Assembly: GCA_964652825.1 (NCBI GenBank)
Contig: CAZZCU010000003.1
Coordinates: 1 to 64,000 of the forward strand
Length of the DNA stretch: 64,000 nucleotides
Reading direction: 5' to 3'
Source of the DNA: CAZZCU01 sp964652825
Lineage (GTDB): Bacteria > Bdellovibrionota_B > Oligoflexia > Oligoflexales > CAZZCU01
The first letter of the stretch is position 1, and each line of letters starts with the position of its first letter. A program made the position numbers and the translations under genes. The notes under the pieces are model-generated. The model had not been told where the DNA came from. It saw nothing but the letters and a program-made list of their open reading frames with translations, and ran no database searches. Positions 8,529-15,853 of the stretch are shown here, one piece after another.

Positions 8529-10136
8529 TTGCGGAACGAGTTTTTTCGTCCTTCACCGGCGATCTTGGTCGTGCGTTATCTCCAGGTATTCATCGTGTTG
8601 AATATCTTGGTTGGTATCGTGGTACTCACAGTGCCGGATTTTCCCTACGAATTAGCCAATATCCGCAACTGGCAAATTCTGCTGACCGCCGCCTGCCTTG
8701 GGCACATCGTTTATCACCGTCAGGCGATTAACGATTACGCCGAGGTCGTTATCCCCCGACCATGGTTTTACTTTTTTAGCGCCAGCGTTTTGGTCAGCTA
8801 TCTAATGTCCTCTTATCTACATTTGTATGGTTTCAAGCTGAGTGGCATGGATTTTAGTATTTTTGACTGGATGCTCTACAATACGACCCATCGTCAGTTC
8901 ATGGTCGCACCGCTTTGCGGTAATTGTAATCACTTCGGTGTTCATCCCTCTTACATCATGCTGCCTCTGGTGTATATCCATCAGCTCTGGCCCTCACCGC
9001 TAATGTTGCAGACGGTTCAGGCGCTAAGCGTCTGGGGTGCCGGCTTTTTGGTATGGAAGATCGCCAAATTTTATCGGTTGCCCGATTTGTTGGCACTGCT
9101 GCTGACCATCGCGTTTTGGACCAATGCCTGGACTGGCACGATTGTTAATCTAGGTTTTCATCTGGAAGTCTTTTATCTACCGGTCGGTTTATACCTGGTT
9201 TGGGCGTGGCTGAACCAAAAAAATATTCAGCTTTTGCTCGCCACGCTATTGTTTTTGAGCATTAAAGAAGACGCCGCGTTTTATCTTTGTGGCATGTTTG
9301 TCGGGGCTCTTTTATTTGAGCGTCAGCGGCTTCGTCAGGCTATCACCATGCTGACGATTACCATTGTTTTCGCGGCGATAAATTTTTTGATCGCACAACC
9401 TTATTTTCTTTCTTTTGGTAATGCCGAGCATCCGCACTATCTTGGGCGGTTTTGGGGTCCGTATGGTTCCAGCAAAGCCGAGATTGCGATTACCATACTG
9501 ACATCGCCGATTCGCGTTTTTATGGATGTCGTGACATCGCGTTGGTACTGGTTGTATGGTTCTGCGTTTTTTATTCCTTTGCTGGCCCCGCATGCCCTGG
9601 TTGCGGCTTTGCCGCTATTAATAATTTATGGAACCGCTACTGGCGAAACCGTTTTACGTCACTTTAGTATGTATTACTCCGCGCCATTGCTACCATTTTT
9701 GTTTTGGGGTTTTTGCGAAGGCTCCGCGCGTTTATTTCGGCACACCAAAACACTGACGGCGAAGCAACGTTCGCTGCGATTTGCCGTTATCGTTCTAGCA
9801 ACGATTTCTTTTAGTTTGTTTGGCGGAAGTTATTTGCGTTTCCCGGCGATCCAATCCGAGATTTTGCAGGATATGCGCATTGTTCGAGCCGATGCGAGTT
9901 TTGAAGGACGTTTGGTGTGCGCGCAGATTATTCTGCATCCGCATCTGCCGTATCGATGGAATCTTGCTGCACTGGACGTCTCTTGTTGGCAGAACGATGA
10001 CGCACTTATATTGATCCATCCGAATTTGTCTTTAGTTGCCCAAAGCATCGCTAATTATCCGGCTTTGCGTGCTAATACGGAAATTTTGCGTGTACTGCCT
10101 GGTGGTACGGAGATTCGCAGACGCTCTCGCGACTAA
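8529..10136 (+). CDS. DUF2079-type polytopic membrane protein
   Basis: About 535 residues with 10 or more hydrophobic helices and a loop after the second or third helix carrying FSIFDWMLYNTTHRQF, then HFGVHPSYIMLPL and NLGFHLEVFYLPVGLY. This pattern fits the DUF2079 family of GT-C-like membrane proteins, proposed to handle polyprenyl-linked sugars; I cannot identify a substrate. The frame is open from 8409, but a TTG at 8529 has GGGAG eight bases upstream and avoids overlap with the divergent hydrolase, so I set the start there. The 3' end overlaps the convergent cyclase-like gene by four bases. Confidence 0.75.
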   Translation: MRNEFFRPSPAILVVRYLQVFIVLNILVGIVVLTVPDFPYELANIRNWQILLTAACLGHIVYHRQAINDYAEVVIPRPWFYFFSASVLVSYLMSSYLHLYGFKLSGMDFSIFDWMLYNTTHRQFMVAPLCGNCNHFGVHPSYIMLPLVYIHQLWPSPLMLQTVQALSVWGAGFLVWKIAKFYRLPDLLALLLTIAFWTNAWTGTIVNLGFHLEVFYLPVGLYLVWAWLNQKNIQLLLATLLFLSIKEDAAFYLCGMFVGALLFERQRLRQAITMLTITIVFAAINFLIAQPYFLSFGNAEHPHYLGRFWGPYGSSKAEIAITILTSPIRVFMDVVTSRWYWLYGSAFFIPLLAPHALVAALPLLIIYGTATGETVLRHFSMYYSAPLLPFLFWGFCEGSARLFRHTKTLTAKQRSLRFAVIVLATISFSLFGGSYLRFPAIQSEILQDMRIVRADASFEGRLVCAQIILHPHLPYRWNLAALDVSCWQNDDALILIHPNLSLVAQSIANYPALRANTEILRVLPGGTEIRRRSRD

Positions 10137-11458
10137 GACGCGAATGGGATGGTTTTCGTCTGTTCGCCGGTATCTGACGACTGCGCTTCTTTCATATCTG
10201 GTTCGATGTAGAATAGAGTTTTGTCTTTGATGTCCCGCAAGATAACATCGTCATTAATGCCGTATTGATGTACTGGGAACGGTGCCGAAATTTTCATCAA
10301 ACTGTCCACCCCGAAAATCACGCGATCGGTCTCGCCGAATTTGGCGCGCAGCAATTTTCCACAAGCTTGCAAGCGACGTGCACGTCCGGGAATTTCGCCG
10401 AGTGCTGTGGCTTTCATGTTACCTTTGGGACCCATGAGTCCTACATGCGCGAAACCTCCGGAAATGCCAATGTCAATCGCGCCCGGCAGACCATACTGGT
10501 TCATGAATTCTTGTTTGGAGACGACCAACTTGATGGCGAATTCCAGCGCCTGATTGACCATGGTGTTTTCATCGTTAACATCGTTGGCGAAAAGCACCAG
10601 GAATAATTCGTCAGCAATCCAATCGAGATAGTAATTACCGGTTGGCAGAAGCTGCCTTATGGTTGTTTGGCATTGTTGATAATACTTGGACAACACATCC
10701 GCGAGCTGATCGGCGGAATATTGTGCGGTCAAGGCTTGGTAGTTACGCCAATCACTAGAGATGCAGACGCAGTAGCGTCGCTCAGGTTTGAACACGGTTT
10801 CCATCGCGTCTTGGGCTTCGATGGATTTCAGCACCATGTTTCCTGGCAGCATGGTAGAACGCAGTGCATACTCGCGCTTAGCTTCGGCCAGAAGATTACG
10901 TCGCTGAGCGAGGGTGACCAAAAAAGTTGCGGTTGTGAACGTGACGAACACCGCGCTCCATTTGGCGAACAAGGAATGTTCATACAGCGCCAGCGTGCCG
11001 AAGACGATCGTTATTGCTGTTACCAGTATATGTAAATAGCGATAGTGCGGAATAAAGATGCCTTGCAGAGTGACAATCCCCAGCACCATCGTTGCCAAGA
11101 TCAAGGTATCTTCCATTGGCATTGTGTTGAGTGACATGTGTAGCAAATAAATGTAGCCACTGCTAAAGATCGACCACGCCAAAGTATAAATCCCAGGTGA
11201 GCTTTTACCTTTGAACCCTACAAACAGGCTGATGAGTGAGGTTATTGTCAATAATGAATGAATGCCCATAATCGGCAACTTGACCTGTTCGTGTGCTACC
11301 AGATGAGCAATCCATACGGCACCGCTATGAACAAAAGTAGTGACTTTTGCATACAAAAAATCAATTTTGGCATCACGCCGCTCAATCCACAGGCGACAAA
11401 AGTCCTTCTCGTGGTTGGCGGAGTTATCGATTGGGTTTTTATCCGAAACTTCGATCAT
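10133..11458 (-). CDS. Membrane-anchored class III nucleotide cyclase-like protein
   Basis: About 441 residues. A hydrophilic start is followed by about six membrane segments (roughly residues 45-190) and then a cytoplasmic cyclase homology domain. That domain holds one metal aspartate (CVCISSDWRNY) and the second (WIADELFLVLF), the beta-strand GISGGFAHVGLMGPKG and the helix GEIPGRARRL. In active class III cyclases this last helix reads G-D-x-V-N-x-A-A-R-L; here the transition-state Asn is replaced by Gly while the Arg remains. The product may therefore have reduced activity, or act as a sensor. Monocistronic by layout. Confidence 0.75.
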   Translation of the reverse strand: MIEVSDKNPIDNSANHEKDFCRLWIERRDAKIDFLYAKVTTFVHSGAVWIAHLVAHEQVKLPIMGIHSLLTITSLISLFVGFKGKSSPGIYTLAWSIFSSGYIYLLHMSLNTMPMEDTLILATMVLGIVTLQGIFIPHYRYLHILVTAITIVFGTLALYEHSLFAKWSAVFVTFTTATFLVTLAQRRNLLAEAKREYALRSTMLPGNMVLKSIEAQDAMETVFKPERRYCVCISSDWRNYQALTAQYSADQLADVLSKYYQQCQTTIRQLLPTGNYYLDWIADELFLVLFANDVNDENTMVNQALEFAIKLVVSKQEFMNQYGLPGAIDIGISGGFAHVGLMGPKGNMKATALGEIPGRARRLQACGKLLRAKFGETDRVIFGVDSLMKISAPFPVHQYGINDDVILRDIKDKTLFYIEPDMKEAQSSDTGEQTKTIPFAS

Positions 11459-11473
11459 GCGGCTTCTGGTCCT

Positions 11474-11493
11474 CTATATACACGTATATATAG
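11474..11493. repeat. AT-rich inverted repeat upstream of the cyclase-like gene
   Basis: CTATATA (11474-11480) and TATATAG (11487-11493) flank six bases, 16 bases upstream of the cyclase start on the minus strand. Position and AT content would suit a promoter or operator. The arms are short and partly self-repeating, so it may be incidental. Confidence 0.35.
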
Positions 11494-11604
11494 ACATGAT
11501 CGGTTGCTTAACCGGCTCGCTTGAATTGCGAAGTGCCCCGCAAGAGGCACTCGCTGAAACAACACGGTAATTTTGGGGTTTTTTTGTTTTTATAAAATAA
11601 CGAC

Positions 11605-12336
11605 TTAGCGACGATGTCCGCCACCACGTCCTGAGTGAGGTTGCCGTGCTTCACGAAGAAGATCATCGTGATAACGGGCGGCGCCCCGGTGATCGCGATT
11701 ACGAATACAATCGCGCAGGCGGTCTTCCAGGCCATGATGACTTCGGAAATTTCGGCTTTGCAAAGTGCGAAGCGTGCGATCAACTAGATTGTAGATATCA
11801 ACATTGACCCAGCGCTGTGAGCGATCGAAAACCTGGCGCGCATGTTGATAGTTCTGTTGATTCCAATGCCCTTGATTAACCTGTACTTGATTAAAATTGT
11901 AACTGTAATTGATAACTTGGCGATGCTGGTTGTAGCGCTCCAGCAAGTACGGACGCTGATAATCTGCTTCATAGACGCTATACGGCTGCGAAATACTTTG
12001 GCCGTAATTCTGAATGGCCGCGTAATAGTTACTTGAGTTTGGATTATACCGGGGGTCACCCAGCGAGCCATATTCATTGTCAAAAGGTATCTGCTGTTTC
12101 GCATCATAGCGCACGCCGTACATATCCGCAGATCTGTAGTCATTTTGATTGGCGGTTTCACTGTCTTCCAGAACTACCTTGGCATTATCTGTCGACCAGG
12201 ACGGTGTCGGCTGTGTTGTGGTTTGATTGTGGGTGGGCGTTGGTGAATTGTCGCTGTCATCTGATTTGGTGCCGCAAGCAGATGCCGCTAAACCGATCGC
12301 CCAAAGCCAGGCGTAAGTACGTATGTGGATTTTCAT
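11605..12336 (-). CDS. Lipoprotein of unknown function, Asn/Gln/Tyr-rich
   Basis: About 243 residues. A signal peptide ends in the lipobox LAASAC, so the protein is probably lipidated and exported. A Ser/Thr/Pro linker follows, then a long region rich in Asn, Gln, Tyr and Arg (for example YNFNQVQVNQGHWNQQNY), and a basic C-terminus ending in a Gly/His/Arg tail. Start chosen at the ATG ending at 12336, with GGGAGGT five bases upstream; the frame itself runs four codons further. No family recognised. The composition suggests a surface or periplasmic structural role, which is only an inference. Confidence 0.8.
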   Translation of the reverse strand: MKIHIRTYAWLWAIGLAASACGTKSDDSDNSPTPTHNQTTTQPTPSWSTDNAKVVLEDSETANQNDYRSADMYGVRYDAKQQIPFDNEYGSLGDPRYNPNSSNYYAAIQNYGQSISQPYSVYEADYQRPYLLERYNQHRQVINYSYNFNQVQVNQGHWNQQNYQHARQVFDRSQRWVNVDIYNLVDRTLRTLQSRNFRSHHGLEDRLRDCIRNRDHRGAARYHDDLLREARQPHSGRGGGHRR

Positions 12337-12498
12337 GTGACCTCCCAATAAAACATCATCTCTACGGCGGCCGCCATTGCAAGGACAGGGCCAGGGGAAA
12401 ATGCTCTGTATTATTCTGATAAGGTCGCCAAATTGGCTTGGGACAAGAGGTACAAAAAGATACTGTTTTGCAATTGTATACCATCCCCCAAAATTTTG

Positions 12499-12527
12499 TT
12501 GACGCTGTCGGTGGAATCTCCTATCAC
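12499..12527 (+). promoter_or_regulatory. Candidate sigma-70 promoter for the Fur-linked cluster
   Basis: TTGACG (12499-12504), a 17-base spacer and TATCAC (12522-12527) precede the secreted-protein gene at 12630. A small hairpin GAGAC-TAT-GTCTC (12542-12554) with six Ts after it lies in the presumed leader and could attenuate transcription. No Fur box is evident by eye. Confidence 0.4.
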
Positions 12528-12629
12528 TGAATTACTAAATCGAGACTATGTCTCATTTTTTGATCCCGCATGCATAGATGGGCTATGTGTACGGGCACTT
12601 TATCAAAGTGCAAAAAGAAAGGTTCCTCC

Positions 12630-13208
12630 ATGCGTTTTCTGATGAATGTTGCGACCGCGGTTTCTTTGACTCTCCCCATGACTTTTAGCGTGAGTTTTGC
12701 TCACGATGATCATCAGCCTGCGGCGATGACTGGCGAGCATCTCAATTTGTTCGAGCGTGATCACGCATTTGCCGGGTCGATTTTGAATCATCCGATGATG
12801 GGCGTTTTCAGCCATGAGCCGTTTGGCGCTCAGGTCCAAATTCGTCGTGGTGAGCAAACTTTGCAATTAAATCTTGTTCTGGAGAATGACAAATATCAAG
12901 GCGCTATTAATGAACAACGTATTGATGAACAAGGTCAGGCACTCGACATTACGACCAACATTGCTTTTGTCGGTGTGAAGAAAACCGGTGATACATCCGG
13001 TGACATTATTTTGAATATTGACGGTACGGATGTAGTGGTGACAGTTGTTGGTGAGACATTTGCCAACAATCATTTTCATAAGCCAACCTTTTCGACAACC
13101 TTAAACGGCAAAGACTACAGCTTTAAATTTACCGGTGAATCGTGCTTTGGGTACTCCGCAAACATCGCGATGATGATTTTGGGTACCACCGCGCACTTAC
13201 TGAAGTAA
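12630..13208 (+). CDS. Secreted protein with His-rich N-terminus, Fur-linked
   Basis: About 192 residues. An N-terminal signal peptide (MRFLMNVATAVSLTLPMTF onward) is followed at the mature end by AHDDHQ and scattered His and Met (NHPMMGVFSHEP), which could bind metal. The rest looks like beta strands, with a single Cys near the C-terminus. The frame opens at 12570; the ATG at 12630 has AAAGG upstream and gives a clean signal peptide. First gene of a cluster with a small Cys protein and a Fur-family regulator on the same strand, so a role in metal handling is plausible. No family recognised. Confidence 0.7.
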   Translation: MRFLMNVATAVSLTLPMTFSVSFAHDDHQPAAMTGEHLNLFERDHAFAGSILNHPMMGVFSHEPFGAQVQIRRGEQTLQLNLVLENDKYQGAINEQRIDEQGQALDITTNIAFVGVKKTGDTSGDIILNIDGTDVVVTVVGETFANNHFHKPTFSTTLNGKDYSFKFTGESCFGYSANIAMMILGTTAHLLK

Positions 13209-13217
13209 GTAGACCAT

Positions 13218-13235
13218 CGACGTAATGGTACGTCG
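13218..13235 (+). repeat. Intergenic hairpin in the Fur-linked cluster
   Basis: CGACGTA and TACGTCG flank a four-base loop between the first two genes of the cluster. No T-run follows, so transcript processing or stability is more likely than termination. Confidence 0.6.
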
Positions 13236-13254
13236 TTATAGAAAGGATTCTGTT

Positions 13255-13533
13255 ATGAGTGCACACTATGCTCCCTGCGTTATGACGAACACCGATCAGT
13301 TCTCCGTGCGTTTATGTGGGTGCGGTGTTGTGCACCTGACATTTGGTGTCTCCGCTGTTCATGTGTCACCTGAGGCCTTAGTCGCGATGAGCGATATTTT
13401 GCAGGGCGTGGCGGCGGAGATTCGTGGTCCACAGCTCCAATTGACTGTGCAGCCCGAGCCGACTATTACAGATAAGCGGACAAGTCCCGAGGGTTCTGAT
13501 AACGTTGTTTTTGGACGGTTTCCGTTTTCCTGA
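13255..13533 (+). CDS. Small Cys-containing protein in the Fur-linked cluster
   Basis: About 92 residues. The N-terminal half has FSVRLCGCGVVHLTFG, a Cys-x-Cys-Gly motif followed by His, then a helix (SPEALVAMSDILQGVAAEI) and a Pro-rich, probably flexible tail. Start chosen at the ATG at 13255, preceded by AAAGGA seven bases upstream; the frame starts ten codons earlier. The CxC-H pattern could hold zinc or iron, which would suit the Fur-family gene 12 bases downstream. No family assigned. Confidence 0.65.
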   Translation: MSAHYAPCVMTNTDQFSVRLCGCGVVHLTFGVSAVHVSPEALVAMSDILQGVAAEIRGPQLQLTVQPEPTITDKRTSPEGSDNVVFGRFPFS

Positions 13534-13545
13534 GGCTTTAAAAAC

Positions 13546-14070
13546 GTGGCTAGAAAATCCGCCAAAGAACTCCCATGCGGTCGGCCGCTGCCAGTACAGA
13601 TTGCAGCGGTAGCGACAACGACGCAGCTGCTTAAGCTCATGAGTGAGCGGCTCGATGCGTACGTGACCGAACAAAAGCTTAATCGCAGCGAAGCTCGCGA
13701 AAAAATTCTTGCGACGATTGTCAAAGAAGCGCGGCATTTTCGGGCTCAGGATTTGCTTGATCGTTTAAAGCAGCGATATCCGGAGGTCGGCAAGGCGACA
13801 GTTTATCGCAATTTGCCGGTTCTGGTAGCGAGCGGGGTCTTGCAGGAAGGTCCCATTGATAAAGATGGACAGGCGTTTTACGAGCTGGCGGACGATGATC
13901 ACCACGATCATATTGTGTGTGTGAATTGCCAGCATATCTTTGAGTTTCATGATACGGCGATTGAGAATCGCCAGGACGTAGTTGCTAACAAACTTGGCTT
14001 CAAGCCGCGTGCGCATAAACATGTGATTTATGCTGAATGCGATTTCTTGCATGCTGGTGGTCGGCGTTAG
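13546..14070 (+). CDS. Fur-family transcriptional regulator
   Basis: About 174 residues. A winged-helix DNA-binding domain (HFRAQDLLDRLKQRYPEVG, then KATVYRNLPVLVASGVLQE) is followed by the metal-binding dimerisation domain (DHHDHIVCVNCQHIFEF, including a CxxC pair and His ligands). The C-terminus has only one Cys (YAECDF) where Zur and Fur often have a second pair, so the structural zinc site may be incomplete. I cannot choose among Fur, Zur, PerR and Mur. The GTG at 13546 has GAGG about 10 bases upstream; an ATG at 13639 would give a more usual Fur length. Last gene of the metal-linked cluster. Confidence 0.85.
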   Translation: MARKSAKELPCGRPLPVQIAAVATTTQLLKLMSERLDAYVTEQKLNRSEAREKILATIVKEARHFRAQDLLDRLKQRYPEVGKATVYRNLPVLVASGVLQEGPIDKDGQAFYELADDDHHDHIVCVNCQHIFEFHDTAIENRQDVVANKLGFKPRAHKHVIYAECDFLHAGGRR

Positions 14071-14082
14071 AGTGCGTGTTGG

Positions 14083-14892
14083 CTATTTTACTTCAACCAA
14101 AACACCCGATTTTAGAGCGCCGTTGTTATTGTACCAGCCATAGCCGTCCATGATCCCAATGTATAATCTGCTAGCTCCAGCGGGGACAATAATACGTTGG
14201 GTTTGTCCGTCGTCGGTTTTGCCGTCACCAATAAAGAAGAGCTGACGAACTTCCGGTTTCAACTCGAGATAATTTCTTGCACTGTCCAAGGTGAAATCTA
14301 GCGACGATGGCGCTGCCTTCGTTGCTGGATCGCCATCATCAAGAAACACACCGATCATCGCATTGATCGGCGAGGTGATCTGAGCGATACCGCGATGACT
14401 CCCGAATGCATGGCTTTTGATAGAGCTTTTGCCATTCTCAGTGGCATTGCCATCCGGACCCGAATCCGCAAAAGCAACGCCATGATTGAGAGAGCCGGAG
14501 CTGTCAAAAAATAATTTTGCGCCTTCTACCAAGCACGTATTCAGGCTCATAGGCATAAGAACAGGCGCGTGTTGAGGGGCAATGTCGATATGCCCGGATC
14601 CGTAATTTATTTGCGTACCATCAGCGGCAGCGGCAAGGAACGGATTTGAGGTTGCCGGAATATCTACTACGTCGCTACAGCGCATAAAGTTGGAACCGCC
14701 GATCGCTAATAAATTTTCGGGCCTATTACTATCATTGTCCATCGGATCGGTTAAAGGATCTGGACGTTTTTGGTCGTCCGATTTGGATTTTTTGCCAGTA
14801 ATGCTATTAGTGCCGCTGGCGAATTCGGATTCGGCACAGCCCGTTACCGTCGCTAACAACATAAAGGATGTGGCAAAAGCTATGAGCTTCAT
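14083..14892 (-). CDS. Lipoprotein of unknown function
   Basis: About 269 residues. The signal peptide ends in the lipobox ATVTGC. A Ser/Lys/Asp-rich linker follows, then a beta-rich domain ending in IVPAGASRLYIGIMDG and GWYNNNGALKSGVLVEVK. That ending is the strand pattern of the extracellular beta-sandwich domain common in exported proteins of PEP-CTERM-type bacteria, though no sorting tail is present here. GGAG lies six bases before the ATG. Likely displayed in the periplasm or at the surface; ligand unknown. Confidence 0.8.
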   Translation of the reverse strand: MKLIAFATSFMLLATVTGCAESEFASGTNSITGKKSKSDDQKRPDPLTDPMDNDSNRPENLLAIGGSNFMRCSDVVDIPATSNPFLAAAADGTQINYGSGHIDIAPQHAPVLMPMSLNTCLVEGAKLFFDSSGSLNHGVAFADSGPDGNATENGKSSIKSHAFGSHRGIAQITSPINAMIGVFLDDGDPATKAAPSSLDFTLDSARNYLELKPEVRQLFFIGDGKTDDGQTQRIIVPAGASRLYIGIMDGYGWYNNNGALKSGVLVEVK

Positions 14893-15294
14893 TTTCTACT
14901 CCATAACGGTTTTATTTCGGAGTCGATCTCCTTAACGGCCGTTTTGAGTAAGAACTTAAGACATCCTATAAAAATCAATAAAATTAGATAGTTATTTCTA
15001 TGCTTTGGCTTCAGGGAACAGGGTCATTGTTACAGGGAAACGTTTTATACCTAAGATTTTCGGCATGTAAACTAAGCTGCTCAAGGCGCTGTTTGGATGC
15101 TCCGCTGGGATTGTTAAAGCGCAAGTTTTTATCCGCGACTAACTTGACCGAACTAATGTCTAGACCCACCCCTAAGCTAGGTGATTGATCGCCGGAGCGG
15201 TAAACAAAGCGAAAGGTGTACCACTTTTAACATATTAATTTTGTTGGGATTTTTTGAAATTGATCTCGTGCTTGTCAATTCTAATGACGGATCA

Positions 15295-15322
15295 TTGACG
15301 AAAAACGTCTGTATGTTATATA
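15295..15322 (+). promoter_or_regulatory. Candidate sigma-70 promoter of the nrf-containing operon
   Basis: TTGACG (15295-15300), a 16-base spacer and TATATA (15317-15322) lie 46 bases before the ATG at 15368. They are in the 475-base gap 14893-15367, which otherwise holds only short unsupported frames. No clear FNR-type site is visible. Confidence 0.5.
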
Positions 15323-15367
15323 GCGCAAGGCTTTCAAGGAATCTCTCCCCCTTTTCTGGAGTTATAT

Positions 15368-15832
15368 ATGCAACAACTATTCGTGGTCGCTTTGGCCCTG
15401 GTCCTTAGCGGTAATGCTTTCGCTAATACTATTTATACCTGCGAAAAAAATGAGAAACTTCAGCGCGCTGCTAGCGAGTTGGCCAAGGAATTTCGTGCTG
15501 CCAAGAACTTAGCGGATACGGAAATGATTTCGGCTGAGATCGTCAATATAGGCACTGATGACACATGCAATAGCGACTGGGCCTACAAAGCTCTGGACAT
15601 CAATCGTAGAGTTCCCCAACAACCTCGTACCTGTGGCGTACTGGTGTTGTTTGCAACCCAAGAAGATTTGGTTGCTTTCGCTAAACACGCCTTGATGCTT
15701 ACCCGTGGCTCGACGTCGACCGTATGGGTTTGGGAAGAAGGTGGCTTCTCGTCCGCTGATCCTCATGATCCATCCGGCAATCTCTCACGCGTTCGCTACG
15801 ATGTCCCGTTTTGCGGTATTTTGGCAAACTAG
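15368..15832 (+). CDS. Secreted small protein of unknown function
   Basis: About 154 residues. A signal peptide (LFVVALALVLSGNAFA) is followed by a mature protein with four cysteines (YTCEK, DDTCNSD, PRTCGV, PFCGI), suggesting two disulfides in the periplasm. GGAG lies seven bases before the ATG. It is the first of four closely spaced plus-strand genes (gaps of 21, 16 and about 20 bases) ending in nrfH-nrfA, so co-transcription is likely. No family recognised. Confidence 0.75.
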   Translation: MQQLFVVALALVLSGNAFANTIYTCEKNEKLQRAASELAKEFRAAKNLADTEMISAEIVNIGTDDTCNSDWAYKALDINRRVPQQPRTCGVLVLFATQEDLVAFAKHALMLTRGSTSTVWVWEEGGFSSADPHDPSGNLSRVRYDVPFCGILAN

Positions 15833-15853
15833 ACGTAAACGATCGGGCGCAGA

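Noticed and set aside
11510..11590. Terminator between the lipoprotein and the cyclase-like gene
   Set aside because: Several short stems and T/A-runs occur but none has a stem directly followed by a T-run in the transcribed direction.
15000..15188. Short open frame in the gap upstream of the nrf-containing operon
   Set aside because: No ribosome site of note and no protein features; the better signal in this gap is the promoter at 15295.
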